NCBI GenBank assembly: GCA_032622095.1
Contig: CP136066.1
Span: 103,067,319 to 103,131,318, forward strand
Direction of reading: 5' to 3'
Length of the DNA: 64,000 nt
Source: Siphonodentalium dalli
Taxonomy: Eukaryota > Mollusca > Scaphopoda > Gadilida > Siphonodentaliidae
Below the pieces are notes generated by a model, which had not been told where the DNA came from, ran no database searches, and saw only the letters and a list, made by a program, of their open reading frames with translations. The position numbers and the translations under genes were made by a program. Shown here piece by piece: positions 10,589 to 23,455 of this stretch; the stretch's first letter is position 1, and the number at the start of each line of letters is the position of its first letter.

Positions 10589-11160
10589 ATACGATGATAA
10601 TCAAAACGTTTTGTTTGGACAACTATTTGCAAAACACATTGCCAGTGATCCAACTATTATCTCAACTTGGCAAATTTAAGAAGACTTCAGATGATTTTGA
10701 TTGCGTATTATATATGGGAAGTGTCATGTATTTGTAATTAAATATCTGTTAACATGCCCAATCCAGATTCTATTTTTCAAATCCAATGAATACGTTATGA
10801 TAGCATGAAACCTCATTTGGGAAACTTTGTTTCCGTATAGCAGTTCTTTTTTTTAATCAATCAAAGATGGTGGCTTAATTTGGAAATGAGACCTGGGTTT
10901 TACTTCTTTTTTGCGAAAATAAAAGTTTTTCATTTTGGAACTCACTTCAATTTGGAAACTAGTAAAAAATTGATTTATATAGCTGATCTGTAGGCTAGCA
11001 TATATTCTAATTTCCGTCATGTTGGAAGCTTTGCATGGTAACATCTGAAGCATGCGAATGATAAAACGCAGACAGCACAACTTAAGGTGATCATATGAAT
11101 ACTGCTTTAGTATATTAAATTAAAATTATTTTTGAGACATCCATGAATTTCATAATGCAA
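10589..11160. other. Intergenic AT-rich stretch, no gene seen
   Basis: No supported exon, RNA gene or known repeat. Confidence 0.5.
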
Positions 11161-11164
11161 TTAA

Positions 11165-11419
11165 CCCTTTCATGACTGGAGCTTTGTGAAATTTTGCGTA
11201 AACCCTGTACCAATGCATTCTTTTATAAATGCGAGTCTCCCATAGAGATCCTCGCATATATAAGAGAATACATTGGCCTAACAATATGTACATTGACCTT
11301 GTAAGCCGGTGCATTCTCTGATATATGCAAGGTATGGGAGACTCAAATATAATTTATATGAGAATGCACTGGCACAGGATATTTAATGCTGCACCAGCCC
11401 AGCTCCTGTCATGAAAGGG
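11165..11419. mobile_element. TTAA element family B, copy 3
   Basis: TTAA at 11161-11164, then CCCTTTCATGACTGGAGC. Two diverged hairpins, the spacer GTACATTGACCTTGTAAGCC and the right end GCTCCTGTCATGAAAGGG; the right TTAA is lost. Confidence 0.75.
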
Positions 11420-11731
11420 ATGAGGACCAGTGTTTTAAATTTTCAATATCTTGTACTTTAGTTTTTGTATAGATCTTATATTTTATGTATTTGATATTTA
11501 TTCTTGTATATTGTTGAAGGGAACAGTTAAATTTAATTAAACTTCATAAATTATCTTGACTTAATATTTTTCTTCGATGGCACATTATCCAGCGTTTTAT
11601 GGATTTGATCGATCATAGAAATGTATGCAATGGGGAGGCGACAAGCAGGGACGTGGCGAAAGGGGTCTCATTCCCCCCAACTTTGGTCAGAATTTTCAAT
11701 AGTTGTAAATTCATGTCTGACACAACATACA

Positions 11732-11897
11732 CAGTAATGCCCTAAATAATCGAATCCTTAACCACAGCAGAATTATTGGTAACTTTTCAGGATTTAGTTG
11801 GAAATATGGCTTTTCTCACAGAGCATTCCAATGAATGGCAACAAAAGTTACCCATAATTCTGCTGTGGTTAAGGATTCAATTATTTTGGGCATTACT
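11732..11897. mobile_element. Palindromic MITE family A, copy 5 (shortened)
   Basis: CAGTAATGCCCTAAATAATC at left, GGCATTACT at right, with one arm lacking about 45 bp. Confidence 0.8.
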
Positions 11898-11935
11898 CTA
11901 AGCTGGGAAATTCAGACCAAATATAAGTTTAATTA

Positions 11936-13171
11936 TTATACCCCCTTTTAAAAAAAAAAGGGGGGTATACTGTTTTGCACCTGTCCGTCCGTCCGTCCGT
12001 CCGTGCGTGCGTGCGTCCGTCCGTACGTCCGTCCGATGTCTGTTCGTGTCATAACTTGAACAGTAGTGCTCGGATCTCAATGAAATTAGGTATGGATGTT
12101 CACTATTATGAGGACATTTAATAGAGGGTTCCATCGTTTTGTTTGGATTTTCCATTCTAGAGTTATTCATCTTTGTTTATCTGGAAATAGTGGCTTTTTG
12201 GTACGTCTGGTGTCTGTTCATGTCGTAACTTCAACAGTTGTGCTGGGATCTCAACCAAATTTGGTGTGGATGTTCACAACTATGAGAACATTAAATAGAG
12301 GGTTCCATCGTTTTGTTCCGATTTTCCATTCTAGAGTTATTCATCTTTGTTTATCTTGAAATGTTGGAGTTTTGGTCCATCTGGTGTCTGTTCATGTCAT
12401 AACCTGAACAGTAGTGCTCGGATCTCAATGAAATTTTGTACGGATGTTCACTACTATGAGGGCATTCAATAGAGGGTTCCATCGTTTTGTTCGGATTTTC
12501 CATTCTAGAGTTATACATCTTTGTTCATCTGGAAATGTTGGCTTTTTGGTTCGTCTGGTGTCTGTTCATATTGTAACTTCGACAGTTGTACTGGGATCTC
12601 AATGGGATTTGGTATGGATGTTCACTACTATGAGGACATTAAAAAGAGGGTTCCATCGTTTTGTTCCGCTTTTCCATTCTAGAGTTACTCATCTTTGTTC
12701 ATCTGGAAATAAATGTTGGGTTTTTGGTCCGTCTGGTGTCTTCATGTCGTAACTTCAACAGTTGTGCTGGGATCTCAATGGAATTTGGTATAGATGTTCA
12801 CTGCTATGAGGACATTCAATAGGGGGTTCCATTGTTCTGTTCTGCTTTTCCATTCTAGAGTAATTCATCTTTGTTTATCTGGAAATGTTGGCTGTTTGAT
12901 CCATCCGATGTCTGTTCAGCTCATAACTTGAACAGTAATGCTCGGATCTCAATGAAATTTTGTATGGATGTTCACCACTATGAGGACAGTTAATGGCACA
13001 TTCAAATGTTTGTTTTGGTTTTTTGTTCTATAGTTATTCATCTTTGTTTATATGAAAATGCTGATTTCTGGGTCCATATGTCTGAGTATAGCCATCATAA
13101 GTTATAGATGTGCCCACACTAGGCGGTATGCCATGAGGGGGTATGCACCGGACGACAGTCCATCTCTTGTT
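11936..13171 (+). mobile_element. HINE-like tandem-repeat element G1
   Basis: Starts with a hairpin (CCCCCTTTT pairing with AAAAGGGGG), then a CCGT microsatellite at 11983-12030, then six direct repeats of about 175 bp, each with GGATGTTCACxACTATGAGG and TCCATTCTAGAGTTATTCAT. It ends with a GGAC-GACA-GTCC hairpin followed by ATCTCTTGT. The start (TATACCCCC) and the near-end (GGGGGTATG) form subterminal inverted repeats. This layout matches Helentron-associated (HINE/DINE, bivalve pearl) elements by analogy. The copy at 50997-52214 is a close relative. Confidence 0.7.
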
Positions 13172-13255
13172 TCTAATAGTTTGATTTTCCAACCAGTATT
13201 TAGTGTGAATTTTGTTTTTAGACAAAAATTCAATGCCTACTAGGCTGACTTAGTT

Positions 13256-13695
13256 AAGCCTGCAAATAGTGTGTCTGTCATTTGCAGAATGAGGACCCCA
13301 GACGGTGAATTTAGTGATGCTATCCCACACAGTGGGCTAGTATCACCAAATTCAACATCTGGAGACCACATTCTGCTTAGCCTCATCTTCTGGGAAGTCT
13401 CTAGTCTCAAATTAACATTGTTTTAGTTACGTTTTTTTCCTTCTGGGAAGTTTCTATATCCCCTAATTTGCAGAAGATATATTGCCTAATTGAGGTGCCA
13501 ATCGGTGAACATCACCAACTTCAACTGGGGAACTTCAGTCTGATCCTAGGTCTACCATAGCAGTTGAGGGCCTAATCAGAATGAGGTTCCCAGAGGGTGA
13601 ATTTGGTGATGCTAGCCCACTGTGCGGGATAGCTTAACTAAATTCACCCTCTGGGGACCTCATTCTGCAAATGACAGACACTATATGCAGACTTG
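13256..13695. mobile_element. Foldback element family F, copy 3 (complete)
   Basis: Both hairpins are present: AATGAGGACCCCAGACGG on the left and AATGAGGTTCCCAGAGGG on the right. Outer inverted ends GCCTGCAAATAGTGTGTCTG and AGACACTATATGCAGACTT. Confidence 0.75.
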
Positions 13696-13930
13696 GACAT
13701 TGGACCAAATTTTTTGACTGAAATTTTCCAACCTTTAAATAGGGGTGTGTCAGGTTGGGAACTTCCAACATATGGAAACCTTGAGGTGCTAGTTGGAAAA
13801 TCCAACCAAGGGATGGGGGTGTGCCAATTGCAGATAAAATTTCCAGAGCTTGGGGACTGGTTCAATGAGATGGGGGTGCAGTTGGAAAGTCTAAGGTGGG
13901 CACCCCCCCCCCCCCCCCCACTAGGCAAAA
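13696..13930. repeat. Dispersed repeat family P, copy 1, with poly-C
   Basis: Contains TTTTCCAACCTTTAAAT, GGTGTGTCAGGTTGGGAAC and a poly-C run near 13905-13919. Related sequence recurs at about 16430-17070, 25440-25620 and 63610-64000. Confidence 0.45.
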
Positions 13931-14273
13931 TTGTTCACAATGTATGTCATATATGGAACAGCAGTTATCTATACATTTACACCACAATAGCATGTGTATT
14001 GTTAACAATGAATTAAAGTTGTTTGAAATGCACAAGCTTGGTTAAACACCCATTAATACAGGTCACTGTCGTCAGTGAATTTCCAACACTGTCAACTGGC
14101 TCATATCAAATAGGAAAGAATCTGATAAAATTGCACATAACCCTACAAGAATCAGCGGTAACTTTCTTTTAATTGGAATTTATCCAGAAAATAGTGAGAT
14201 TGAACCTGTTAGCTGAATCACGAGAGTTCTAACAGCAAGATATGGAATAATGTAAGTATTTTTACCAGATTTT

Positions 14274-16230
14274 TATACCCCCACTTTCGAAGAAAATGGG
14301 GGGTATACTGGATTGACTGCGTCTGTCCGTCACGCTTTCTCCCTCCGTGTGTCCATCCTTCCGTCCGACCTCATAACTCGAACAACTATGAACCAATTTC
14401 AATAATTTTTTGTATGCAATCTCCTTAGGACTGCCTCTCCGCATGATGCTAATTGCAGTTCGGTCCAACTTTTTTTTTTTAAGTTATGCCTCATTTTCGA
14501 CTTAGAAAATTTCTCACTTTTTCGGTTTCCGGATGATATCTCAAGTTTGGATCCTTTAATTGCATATAATTGTAGATCAGTCATATCAAGATACAGGTTG
14601 AGTTCGAATTTGAGTTTGATCCGATGATTTTTTCTAGAGTAATGGACTGTTTTTGACTCTTTTCTTGGTTTCCAGATGATAACTAAAGTTTGGACTGTTC
14701 AATTGAAAATTCCGTTTATGTGTGAGTCAATGATATCAAAATACAGGTCAAGTTCGAATTTGAGTTTGATCCGATGATTTTTCTCAGAGTTATGGGCTTT
14801 TCGACTTAGAAAATTCAATTTTCTTGTTTTTTCTTTGGTTTCCGGATGATAACTCAAGTTTGGATTGTTTAATTGGAAATTCTGTTTTTTTTGTGGGTCG
14901 TTCATATCAAAATACAGGTCAAGTTCGAATTTGAGTTTGATCCAATGATTTTTCCCAAAGTTATGGGCCTTTCGACTTTGAATTTTTTTTTTATAATTTT
15001 CTGTTTTTCTGTATGAGGGTACCTTCATGGTGTAATCAACTCCTCCTACAGTTTTGATCGTAGATATTTGAAACTTCCTTTTTATACGCCCGTTTGAAAA
15101 AACAGCCGTATTATAGTATTGGTCTGTCGAGCCGTCCGTCCGTTAACCTGGTTTCCGGATGATAACTTTAGTTAGAGTGAACCAAATTTAATAAAATTTG
15201 GTATGTGGCTTTATTAGCCGAAAAGTAAGTTCAAGTTCGAATTTGGGTTCCGCCCGCCAATTTTCACCGGAGTTATGCCCCTTATTTGACGTTTTTTGAC
15301 TTAGAAAATCCTTGAAATTTGTTGTCCGGAAGATAACTTTAGTATAGTTTATCGGAATGAATCCAAATTTGGTATATTACTTTCTTGGGTTCTGTCCGAC
15401 CATTTTTGGCAGAGTTATGCCCATTTTTCGACTCTGAAAATTCAGTTTTTCTTATGTTTTTTGGTTTCCGGATGATAACTCGATTTTGGAATGTTTATAC
15501 GCAAAACCCGTTTTTTTGTGGATTACATTTATCGAAATACAGCTCAAGTCCGAATTTCGTTTTAATCCGATAATTTTTGCGAGAGTTATGGCCCCTTTTT
15601 TGACGTAATTTGACTTAGAAAATTCCTGAAATTTGTTGTCCGGATGATAACTTTAGTTAGAGTGAACCAATTTCAATCAAATTTGGTATGTGGGTTTATT
15701 AGGAGAAAAGACAGCTCAAGTTCGAATTTGGGTTCCGTCCGCAAATTTTCACCGGAGTTATGCCCCTTATTTGACGTAATTTGACTTAGAAAATCCCTGA
15801 AATTTGTTGTCCGGATGATAACTTTACTAGAGCTTTTCGGATTCAATGATAATTTGGTATATTACTTTTTCCCACCAAAACACAGGTCAAGTTCAAATTT
15901 GAGTTCCGTCCGCCAATTTTTACCAGAGTTATGCCCCTTTTTTACCAGTTTCCGCCGACCCAAGAGAGGGCGTATTTTGCACGCCCAGCGTAGCTCTTGT
16001 TTTTGGATGCTATCACACTCGACAAAAGCCATCTTAGATGTTAAGGTTGCGTTTCATTTTCTACCCTTTTTTGGGTTTCTGCAATCATTCGAACAAATAT
16101 GAACCAATATCAAAATTATTAACCAAATTTTTCTTTAAAGTTAAAAATCTTTTTTGTTGGGTTTACGGATAATGCGGGTTGAATTTGCCACGGTGGGGGT
16201 ATGCTAGCACTCGAGTGCACACCTCTTGTT
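14274..16230 (+). mobile_element. HINE-like tandem-repeat element G3 (host of a nested element)
   Basis: Starts with TATACCCCCACTTTC pairing with AATGGGGGGTATA, then GTCTGTCCGTC, then about 180-bp units with CGAATTTGAGTTTGATCCGA and GTTATGGGC. It ends with GGTGGGGGTATGC, a perfect GCACTCGAGTGC hairpin, and ACACCTCTTGT. Element G4 (15082-16001) interrupts it; G3 sequence resumes at about 16002. Confidence 0.65.
15082..16001 (+). mobile_element. HINE-like element G4 nested in G3
   Basis: Starts TTATACGCCCGTTTG with GCCGTCCGTCCG, followed by about 180-200 bp units with GGATGATAACTTTAGTTAGA and GGAGTTATGCCCC. It ends with GGGCGT-ATTTTGC-ACGCCC hairpin and AGCGTAGCTCTTGT. Confidence 0.7.
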
Positions 16231-16429
16231 TATTTTGGCCGGCCTGAACATTACAATAACAAGACAGTCAATGATTGTGGGTCGCTCACCAGACTGTAAA
16301 GACTGAGAAGAATGGGCCTTTAAAGAATACAACAGTCAGTACTTGACAAAATCACTTAAGACAAGTAGTTCTAAACATGGACATAGCTGGAGTAGAGGTT
16401 CTCAGATGAGCAGGGCTCTTCACCTTGAA

Positions 16430-17070
16430 ATTTCTAATTGCACACCGCTGACAAATCACAAATCCCTTATCCTTTTTAAAGAAGTCAACCATACCACAGT
16501 ACTAAGTTCACAAAAATTCTTTAGCACATCCCTCTTAGGTTGAATTTTACAACTGGTACCAGCACTTCAAGCTCTCAAACTTTTGAAAATTACCAGCCTG
16601 ACATCCCCCATAAAGTTAAAATTTGTGGCTAATTCGGTTCAACAGTTTAATCTGAAGTAGGAACATATGAACTGATGGTTTAAAAACATACTGGTTGGAA
16701 AATCAAACCAAACTATGAGAACAATTCTAACCTATTTTTGGTGTGAAAATCTAATCTAAAACTAATGTTGTATCAGGCTGCCCCCCCCCCCCAACCAGGC
16801 AGCCTAGAAATCAATATTATTATACCAGTACCAAACAGCATAGATACAGATAGGGAGGGTGGTAGAGTTAAATCTCTTATTTCTGCCCCTATTTGAACAA
16901 ATATGAATCCCCATCCATTCATCTGGTAATTTCAAAGGGTAGATTTAAGAGTTGAAGTGAATTGATTTCCCTCAACAGTTTCCTAAAAAATTACCCTATT
17001 TCAACAAATCTGAACCCAAGGACCACCCATACAGACAAATTCAATCCAATATCCCCCCCCCCCCCAATTT
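16430..17070. repeat. Mixed repeats: family P and AACAAATATGAACC units
   Basis: Family P motifs (TCCAACC-type tracts, poly-C at 16782 and 17055) lie among copies of TTGAACAAATATGAACCC. No coding signal. Confidence 0.4.
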
Positions 17071-17680
17071 TTCATTGAAAATCAGGGTATGATTTCACCT
17101 GGATAAGTGGTGGTTAAGAAAATAATATTGGAACAGCCAAGTCTGAATTTAGAGTGTCTGACATTTGCAGAATGAGGTGGTGATGGAAAGGTTTAAGTTT
17201 CATAACTCTGCGGATGTTATAATGGTGTCAGTTTTTCAAATTTTATAACATGCTTTAAAAAAAAAAAAAAAATCACTGGCTCTGCCCACATTCGACACAG
17301 TGACCTCATTTAAACAAATATGAACCAGTCACCCAAGGACCCTTTATACCAAATATGAACCCATTCAGCCCAGTGGAATTTGAGAAGTTGTTATAAGAAT
17401 TACTATGTTGGGAAAGAGTTATGGTTCTAGCTGTGCAACTGTTTGACCTGGTGACTTCATTTGAACAAATCTGAATGTGAGTTATCTAGGGAACATCCAC
17501 ACCAAATATGAACCCATTCGGGTCTATGGATCTGGAGAAGAAGATGTTCAAAGAATTGTTGACGGACGGATGGACGGCTAGACGGATGGATGGATGGATG
17601 GATGACTGGACGACAGACGAGGAGTAATGACTATAGCTCCACCGGAGACTTCGTCTCAGGTGAGCTAAAGAGTGTTCAAG
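16850..17680 (-). repeat. Tandem-repeat element, AGCTCACCTGAG type
   Basis: On the - strand it begins TTTAGCTCACCTGAGACGAA (17677 downward), with a hairpin, a CCATCCATCCATCC microsatellite and units containing GGGTTCATATTTGGT and CAGATTTGTTCAAATGA. AGCTCACCTGAG elements are common in mollusc genomes. The outer part is duplicated in the tandem repeat at 17431-20415. Confidence 0.55.
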
Positions 17681-20415
17681 GATTCATTGCCCATTTTATA
17701 TGGCGAATATTAAAACAGCATTTTGAAAACTCTCAACTTGACCGATTTTCATTTGCCCTCTTCATGATAATGAAAAAATTTGAATTTTTCACTTGGTACC
17801 CCGAAACCTTCCAATCAAAAAGGCGAAATCTGCATTGATTGATTACTTGACATTTCCTGTAAAGTGCATCCGAGATCATGCTATGGTTCACATTTGAATA
17901 TTATATTCATGCATAAATTCAGATACATGTGATTTTCAGCATACATCCTTTTAATTATTTGTATATTGAAACCACACCACAAAGCACATGCACTCAACCT
18001 TATGACCATACATTACTTTACAAGAATCGCAGCAATTTGAATCCACCCAAGCATCCGACTAAGAGAGTCTAAATTTGTTACACCCAAATAGCTAATGCTT
18101 GGGTCAATTACACATGATAACAACGTGCCCATTTAATATGTCTATTCCTTGGGATAGACACCTGCTACAGACAATGGATGACGTCATGCAAATGGTTTAA
18201 TTTCTATTAATTATTTGATGCTGTGTGATTCATGAATGAATATCAATATAGAAATATTCACTGAAATTTGGTCTCTATTGAACAAAATTCAATAAAAAGA
18301 GCATCGCTAGCGCGAGGCAAAATACTGATAATTCCAACAAAGGGCCATAACTCTGGCGAAAATGGGCTCGCAGAACCCAAATTTGAACTTGACCTGTATT
18401 TTTGGTTAGTAAACTAACATACCGAATTTCAGTCCATTCAGTTCAGACTTACTAAAGTTATCATTCAGAAACAGAAATTGAGCGCAAATTCAAACAAAAA
18501 TGGCCGTAACTCTGGTGAAATTTGCCAGGCGAAACCAAGTTCGAACTTGACCTGTATTTTGTGCTAGTAAAACCACAGACCAAATTTCATTCCATTCAGT
18601 TTAGACTTACTAAAAATATCATCCGAAAACGAAAAAAAGCGAATGGACGGACCAATAACATAAAACGTCCTGTTTTTTTCACAGGAGTATAAAAATAGGC
18701 AATATTAATTATTGTTACTCACAGTGCTCATGAATTCTCACTCCGTTTAAACAAATTTGTATTAATTTCTGGGGAATATCTCACAATAACCCCCCACCCC
18801 CTCCCCCAGACTGGTAATTCCCTAATCTTATACACCATATTTGGATAAACATAACACAGGAATCTATTAGATCATTAGAAATATAATTCATGTAAACAAT
18901 TTTATAAACATGAAAAAATAAATAAAACTGTGCAACTGTTTGACCTGGTGACTTCATTTGAACAAATCTGAATGTGAGTTATCTAGGGAACATCCAAATA
19001 TGAACCCATTCGGGTCTATGGATCTGGAGAAGAAGATGTTCAAAGAATTGTTGACGGACGGATGGATGGCTAGACGGATGGATGGATGGACGGATGACTG
19101 GCCGACAGACGAGGAGTAATGACTATAGCTCCACCGGAGACTTCGTCTCAGGTGAGCTAAAGAGTGTTCAAGGATTCATTGCCCATTTTATATGGCGAAT
19201 ATTAAAACAGCATTTTGAAAACTCTCAACTTGACCGATTTTCATTTGCCCTCATGATAATGAAAAAATTAGAATTTTTCACTTGGTACCTGAAACCTTCC
19301 AATCAAAAAGGCGAAATCTGCATTGATTGATTACTTGACATTTCCTGTAAAGCGCATCCGAGATCATGCTATGGTTCACATTTGAATATTATATTCATGC
19401 ATAAATTCAGATACATGTGATTTTCAGCATACATCCTTTTAATTATTTGTATATTGAAACCACACCACAAAGCACATGCACTCAACCTTATGACCATACA
19501 TTACTTTACAAGAATCGCAGCAATTTGAATCCACCCAAGCATCCGACTAAGAGAGTCTAAATTTGTTACACCCAAATAGCTAATGCTTGGGTCAATTACA
19601 CATGATAACAACGTGCCCATTTAATATGTCTATTCCTTGGGATAGACACCTGCTACAGACAATGGATGACGTCATGCAAATGGTTTAATTTCTATTAATT
19701 ATTTGATGCTGTGTGATTCATGAATGAATATCAATATAGAAATATTCACTGAAATTTGGTCTCTATTGAACAAAATTCAATAAAAAGAGCATCGCTAGCG
19801 CGAGGCAAAATACTGATAATTCCAACAAAGGGCCATAACTCTGGCGAAAATGGGCTCGCAGAACCCAAATTCGAACTTGACCTGTATTTTTGGTTAGTAA
19901 ACTAACATACCGAATTTCAGTCCATTCAGTTCAGACTTACTAAAGTTATCATTCAGAAACAGAAATTGAGCGCAAATTCAAACAAAAATGGCCGTAACTC
20001 TGGTGAAATTTGCCAGGCGAAACCAAGTTCGAACTTGACCTGTATTTTGTGCTAGTAAAACCACAGACCAAATTTCATTCCATTCAGTTTAGACTTACTA
20101 AAAATATCATCCGAAAACGAAAAAAAGCGAATGGACGGACCAATAACATAAAACGTCCTGTTTTTTTCACAGGAGTATAAAAATAGGCAATATTAATTAT
20201 TGTTACTCACAGTGCTCATGAATTCTCACTCCGTTTAAACAAATTTGTATTAATTTCTGGGGAATATCTCACAATAACCCCCCACCCCCTCCCCCAGACT
20301 GGTAATTCCCTAATCTTATACACCATATTTGGATAAACATAACACAGGAATCTATTAGATCATTAGAAATATAATTCATGTAAACTATTTTATAAACATG
20401 GAAAAATAAATAAAA
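17431..20415. repeat. Recent 1.49-kb tandem duplication
   Basis: 17431-18927 and 18928-20415 are nearly identical head-to-tail copies. Both start CTGTGCAACTGTTTGACCTG and end AAATAAATAAAAC. Differences are few: a CACACC-containing 6-bp indel, a 3-bp indel near 17760, and scattered substitutions. Each copy includes part of an AGCTCACCTGAG element, unique DNA, and an inverted HINE-like element. The 82-residue frames at 17590 and 19082 are duplicated by this event and have no coding support. Confidence 0.9.
18296..18700 (-). mobile_element. HINE-like element G6, inverted, in duplication copy 1
   Basis: On the - strand it ends GCGCTAGCGATGCTCTTTTT, close to the 3' end of G5, and starts near TTTATACTCCTGTGAAAAAA with GTTATTGGTCCGTCCATTCG. 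Units contain GGGCCATAACTCTGGCGAAA. A copy lies at 19784-20185. Confidence 0.6.
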
Positions 20416-20610
20416 CCCTGTCCTATCACATAGTTAGAATATAATTTATGAGAAAAATGTGTAATCAGGGTCCGCACTTGACGTGAATTTACTTTTGCCA
20501 AATGGGCAAAGTGATCAAGAGATTCAACTTTCTTGAGCATTTGAAAAGTCATTTTAGCTGAATAAAAATATCTTTTGCCAAATGTGAGGTATTTTTTCAC
20601 TTGTCAACTG

Positions 20611-20744
20611 TGGCCTAAGCAGAATGAGGTTCCCAGAGTGTGAATTTGATGATGCTAGCCCACTGTGCGGGATAGCATCACTAAATTCACCCTACGGGGG
20701 ACCTCATTCTGCAAATGACAGACACACTATTTGCAGGCTTGAAC
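20611..20744. mobile_element. Foldback element family F, half copy 4
   Basis: Only the right hairpin is present: GCAGAATGAGGTTCCCAGAG to CCTCATTCTGCAAATGACAG, ending CACTATTTGCAGGCTTG. Confidence 0.65.
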
Positions 20745-21048
20745 TTTGGCAAACATCAGTGTGGACCCTGTGTGTAATGTATAGATATGAAGTGCTGCTG
20801 ATGACAATTGATCAGATCATATGACCAAAGTTTGGGATATGTAATCATAGATGCATAGATGGGGATGACATCATTGAAACTATAAAACAACATAGATATT
20901 GAAATATAGGACAGCTAGATGTTCTGGGTTTCTTCCATAAACACACTGTTCAATTGACTGGGGGCATCAAAGTATAAATGGATGCCACTCATTGTTCTGC
21001 ATAAGCCTCTCAGTGTAAATTTGCTTTTTTGATGAAATAGAATCATTA
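20745..21048. other. Intergenic stretch, no gene seen
   Basis: Nothing recognisable. Confidence 0.4.
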
Positions 21049-21052
21049 CTAA

Positions 21053-21306
21053 CCCTTCCATGGCTGGAGCCTCCTGAGCTTTTGTGAAAACCCTGTGCCA
21101 TAGCATTCTCTTATATATGTGAGTCGCCCATATGGTGCCTCGCATATATAAGAGAATACATTGGCCTAACAGTATTTACCATGACATGTAAGCCAGTGCA
21201 TTCTCTTATATATGTGAGGCTCCCTATGGGAGACTCGCAAATATAAGAGAATGCATTGGCATATGATATTTAATGCTGCACCAGCGCATCTCCGATCATG
21301 AAAGGG
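21053..21306. mobile_element. TTAA element family B, copy 4
   Basis: CCCTTCCATGGCTGGAGCC on the left (CTAA for TTAA) and GATCATGAAAGGG before TTAA 21307-21310; both hairpins present. Confidence 0.8.
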
Positions 21307-21442
21307 TTAAGTAGGTCCTTATTTTTTTTGCAATAAAATTTTTATGGGAAGGAATATGTCAACAATTTTGCATTTAACAGTTCAGTGGAGTCATCTGGTG
21401 AAGTCCAGTTTGTCAGGGGGCAATGTCACTTATGTTTAATCA

Positions 21443-21679
21443 ACCATTTCATGACGGGAGCTGCGCTGGTACAGCATTAAAGATCCTTTGTCAGTGCATT
21501 CTCTTATATATGCGAGTCTCCCATAAGAAAATGCACTGGCTTACAAGGTCAAGGTAAATATTGTTAGGCCAATACATTCTCTTACAAATGCGAGGCTCCT
21601 TAGGGAGACTCGCATATATAAGAGAATGCATTGGCACAGGGTTTTCGCAAAATTTCAGGCAGCTCTGTTCATTGGAGGG
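21443..21679. mobile_element. TTAA element family B, copy 5
   Basis: CCATTTCATGACGGGAGCTG on the left; the first hairpin is collapsed, the second complete; right end GGAGGG then TTAA 21680-21683. Confidence 0.75.
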
Positions 21680-21857
21680 TTAAAGCAGAAAAATAGCATG
21701 CACCAGCTCATGAGTGGAAATTTTTCCTAATATGGGCATTCTGTTGCATCCATTTACATTGAGAGGCCACCATTCGGTTGTGCAGTGTAATAAAAGTGGG
21801 TATGAGCTAGGGTATAACTAGAACGACCTGCCTACAAAAGTTTGATAAGAACAGCAA

Positions 21858-22205
21858 GCCTGAGTTTAGTGTGCCTCATCTTCTCTGGAAAGATTCTTTA
21901 TTAACAAATTTTTATAGAAACTCCTTCACATAGATTCTATTTCTTTTTTGGTTTAGTTTCTCTATATCCCCAAATTGGCAGACGACACATTGCATAATCG
22001 AGGTTCCCAATGGGTGTACATCACAATATTCACCATTTGGGAACTTCAATCTGAGTCTATGTCTCCCATAGCAGATGAGGCCAGGCAGAATGAGGTCGCC
22101 AGAGGGTGAATTTGGTGATGCTAGCCCACTATGCGGGATAGCATCACTAAATTCACCCACTGGGGACCTCATTCTGCAAATGACAGGCACTCTAAACTCA
22201 GGCTT
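21858..22205. mobile_element. Foldback element family F, copy 5
   Basis: Outer ends AGCCTGAGTTTAGTGTGCCT and the inverse ACTCTAAACTCAGGCTTG. The left hairpin is missing; the right hairpin is complete at 22087-22178. Confidence 0.65.
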
Positions 22206-22539
22206 GAAGAACAGCTATAGTAGACAACTCATAAGATCTATTTTGTCTTTGATTGATCCACAATTACACACACCTTTATAATACTCAGACAGCTATATTG
22301 ACAACTCGATGATGTCAAATTCAAAAAGTGGAATATAGTGTTTTATTAGAAATACTTGTGTAAATCGGGTGGATGTTAGCTAAGATTCATACATAAGATG
22401 TTTGACAACCAAATGATGGAAATGTATTAAATTGTAGTGACAGACATGTAACAATACTTGCATATACAAAATAACGAAAATGAGAAAAATTATTGTGTGA
22501 GTAGTCAGATCTGATTCATGATGAGATGATGCAAGGTCA

Positions 22540-22800
22540 GTCGTCCAAAATAAAAAACATTGTTGTTTGTTTAAGTTATCATGCTAACAAACCTAAAATT
22601 TCCTAAAACTAACATGAACTAAGGGCCATAACTCAGGTAAATAATCGGACAAACCGGGTTTTTGAACCTCGATCGAGATATTATGAGAGATCCATATACC
22701 AAATATGAATGAAATTGGTTGACGTTTGTTCAAGTTATCGTGCTAACAGACATAAATATTTTATAAATAGAAACAAGTTGCATACTGTGGTTAGAAAGTT
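22540..22800 (-). repeat. Tandem-repeat element fragment with TTGTTTAAGTTATCATGCTAAC
   Basis: Two diverged units contain GTTTxxxTAAGTTATC (22567 and 22727) and GGGCCATAACTC. Same general type as the CCGTCC elements but lacking recognisable ends. Confidence 0.4.
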
Positions 22801-23100
22801 GGGGAGGACCCGATTTTCTGTGTACAGCTGTCGCACATGACAATTAACTCACATACCACAAATTGTCAGAATCCATCAATAAGCGGCTATGTTATATAGG
22901 TTTGTTGGCACCAGCCTGGATACCAACCGTCCAAAAAAACTAGACCTAAAATAAAATTTGCCCACCCGTCCCCATTTTCTGAAAAAGTTGGATGAGAATC
23001 TAGTAATTGATTTATATTGGCCTTATGACAGTTCAATGAACGATGCATCTTACTGAGAGCCTCCCAAATATATTTCAAGCAATTATGGTTATATGGTGTA

Positions 23101-23312
23101 CAGTCATGCCCTATATAATCGACTCCTTAACCACAGGAGAATTATGGGTAATTTTTCAGGATTTAGTCGGAAATATGGCTTGTTGCATTCATCGGAAAGC
23201 TCTCAATGAGAACTTTCTGATGAATGGCAACAAGCCATATTTCCGACTAAATCCTGAAAAGTTACCCATAATTCTGCTGTGGTTAAGGAGTCGTTTATTT
23301 AGGGCATTACTG
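23101..23312. mobile_element. Palindromic TA-flanked MITE, family A, copy 6
   Basis: CAGTCATGCCCTATATAATC on the left and the complementary arm on the right, TA at both flanks (23099-23100, 23313-23314). Confidence 0.85.
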
Positions 23313-23455
23313 TATATAGTATATGGATGGCACAATCTGCCATCTAGCACACATTCTTTGGAATGAGCGAAGTACAACATATAAATAATTTAAATAAAAT
23401 AAATTTCTACCATTAAATATGGCACATGCACCTAATGTTATAATAAACAAACATA

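Noticed and set aside
12096-12752. Two frames of about 90-100 residues with repeating FHRFVxIFHSRV
   Set aside because: They are translations of the 175-bp tandem repeat, whose unit keeps frames open by chance; no start, domain or codon signal.
17590-19330. Duplicated 82-residue frames
   Set aside because: Identical only because of the recent tandem duplication; they begin in a GGATGGAT microsatellite.
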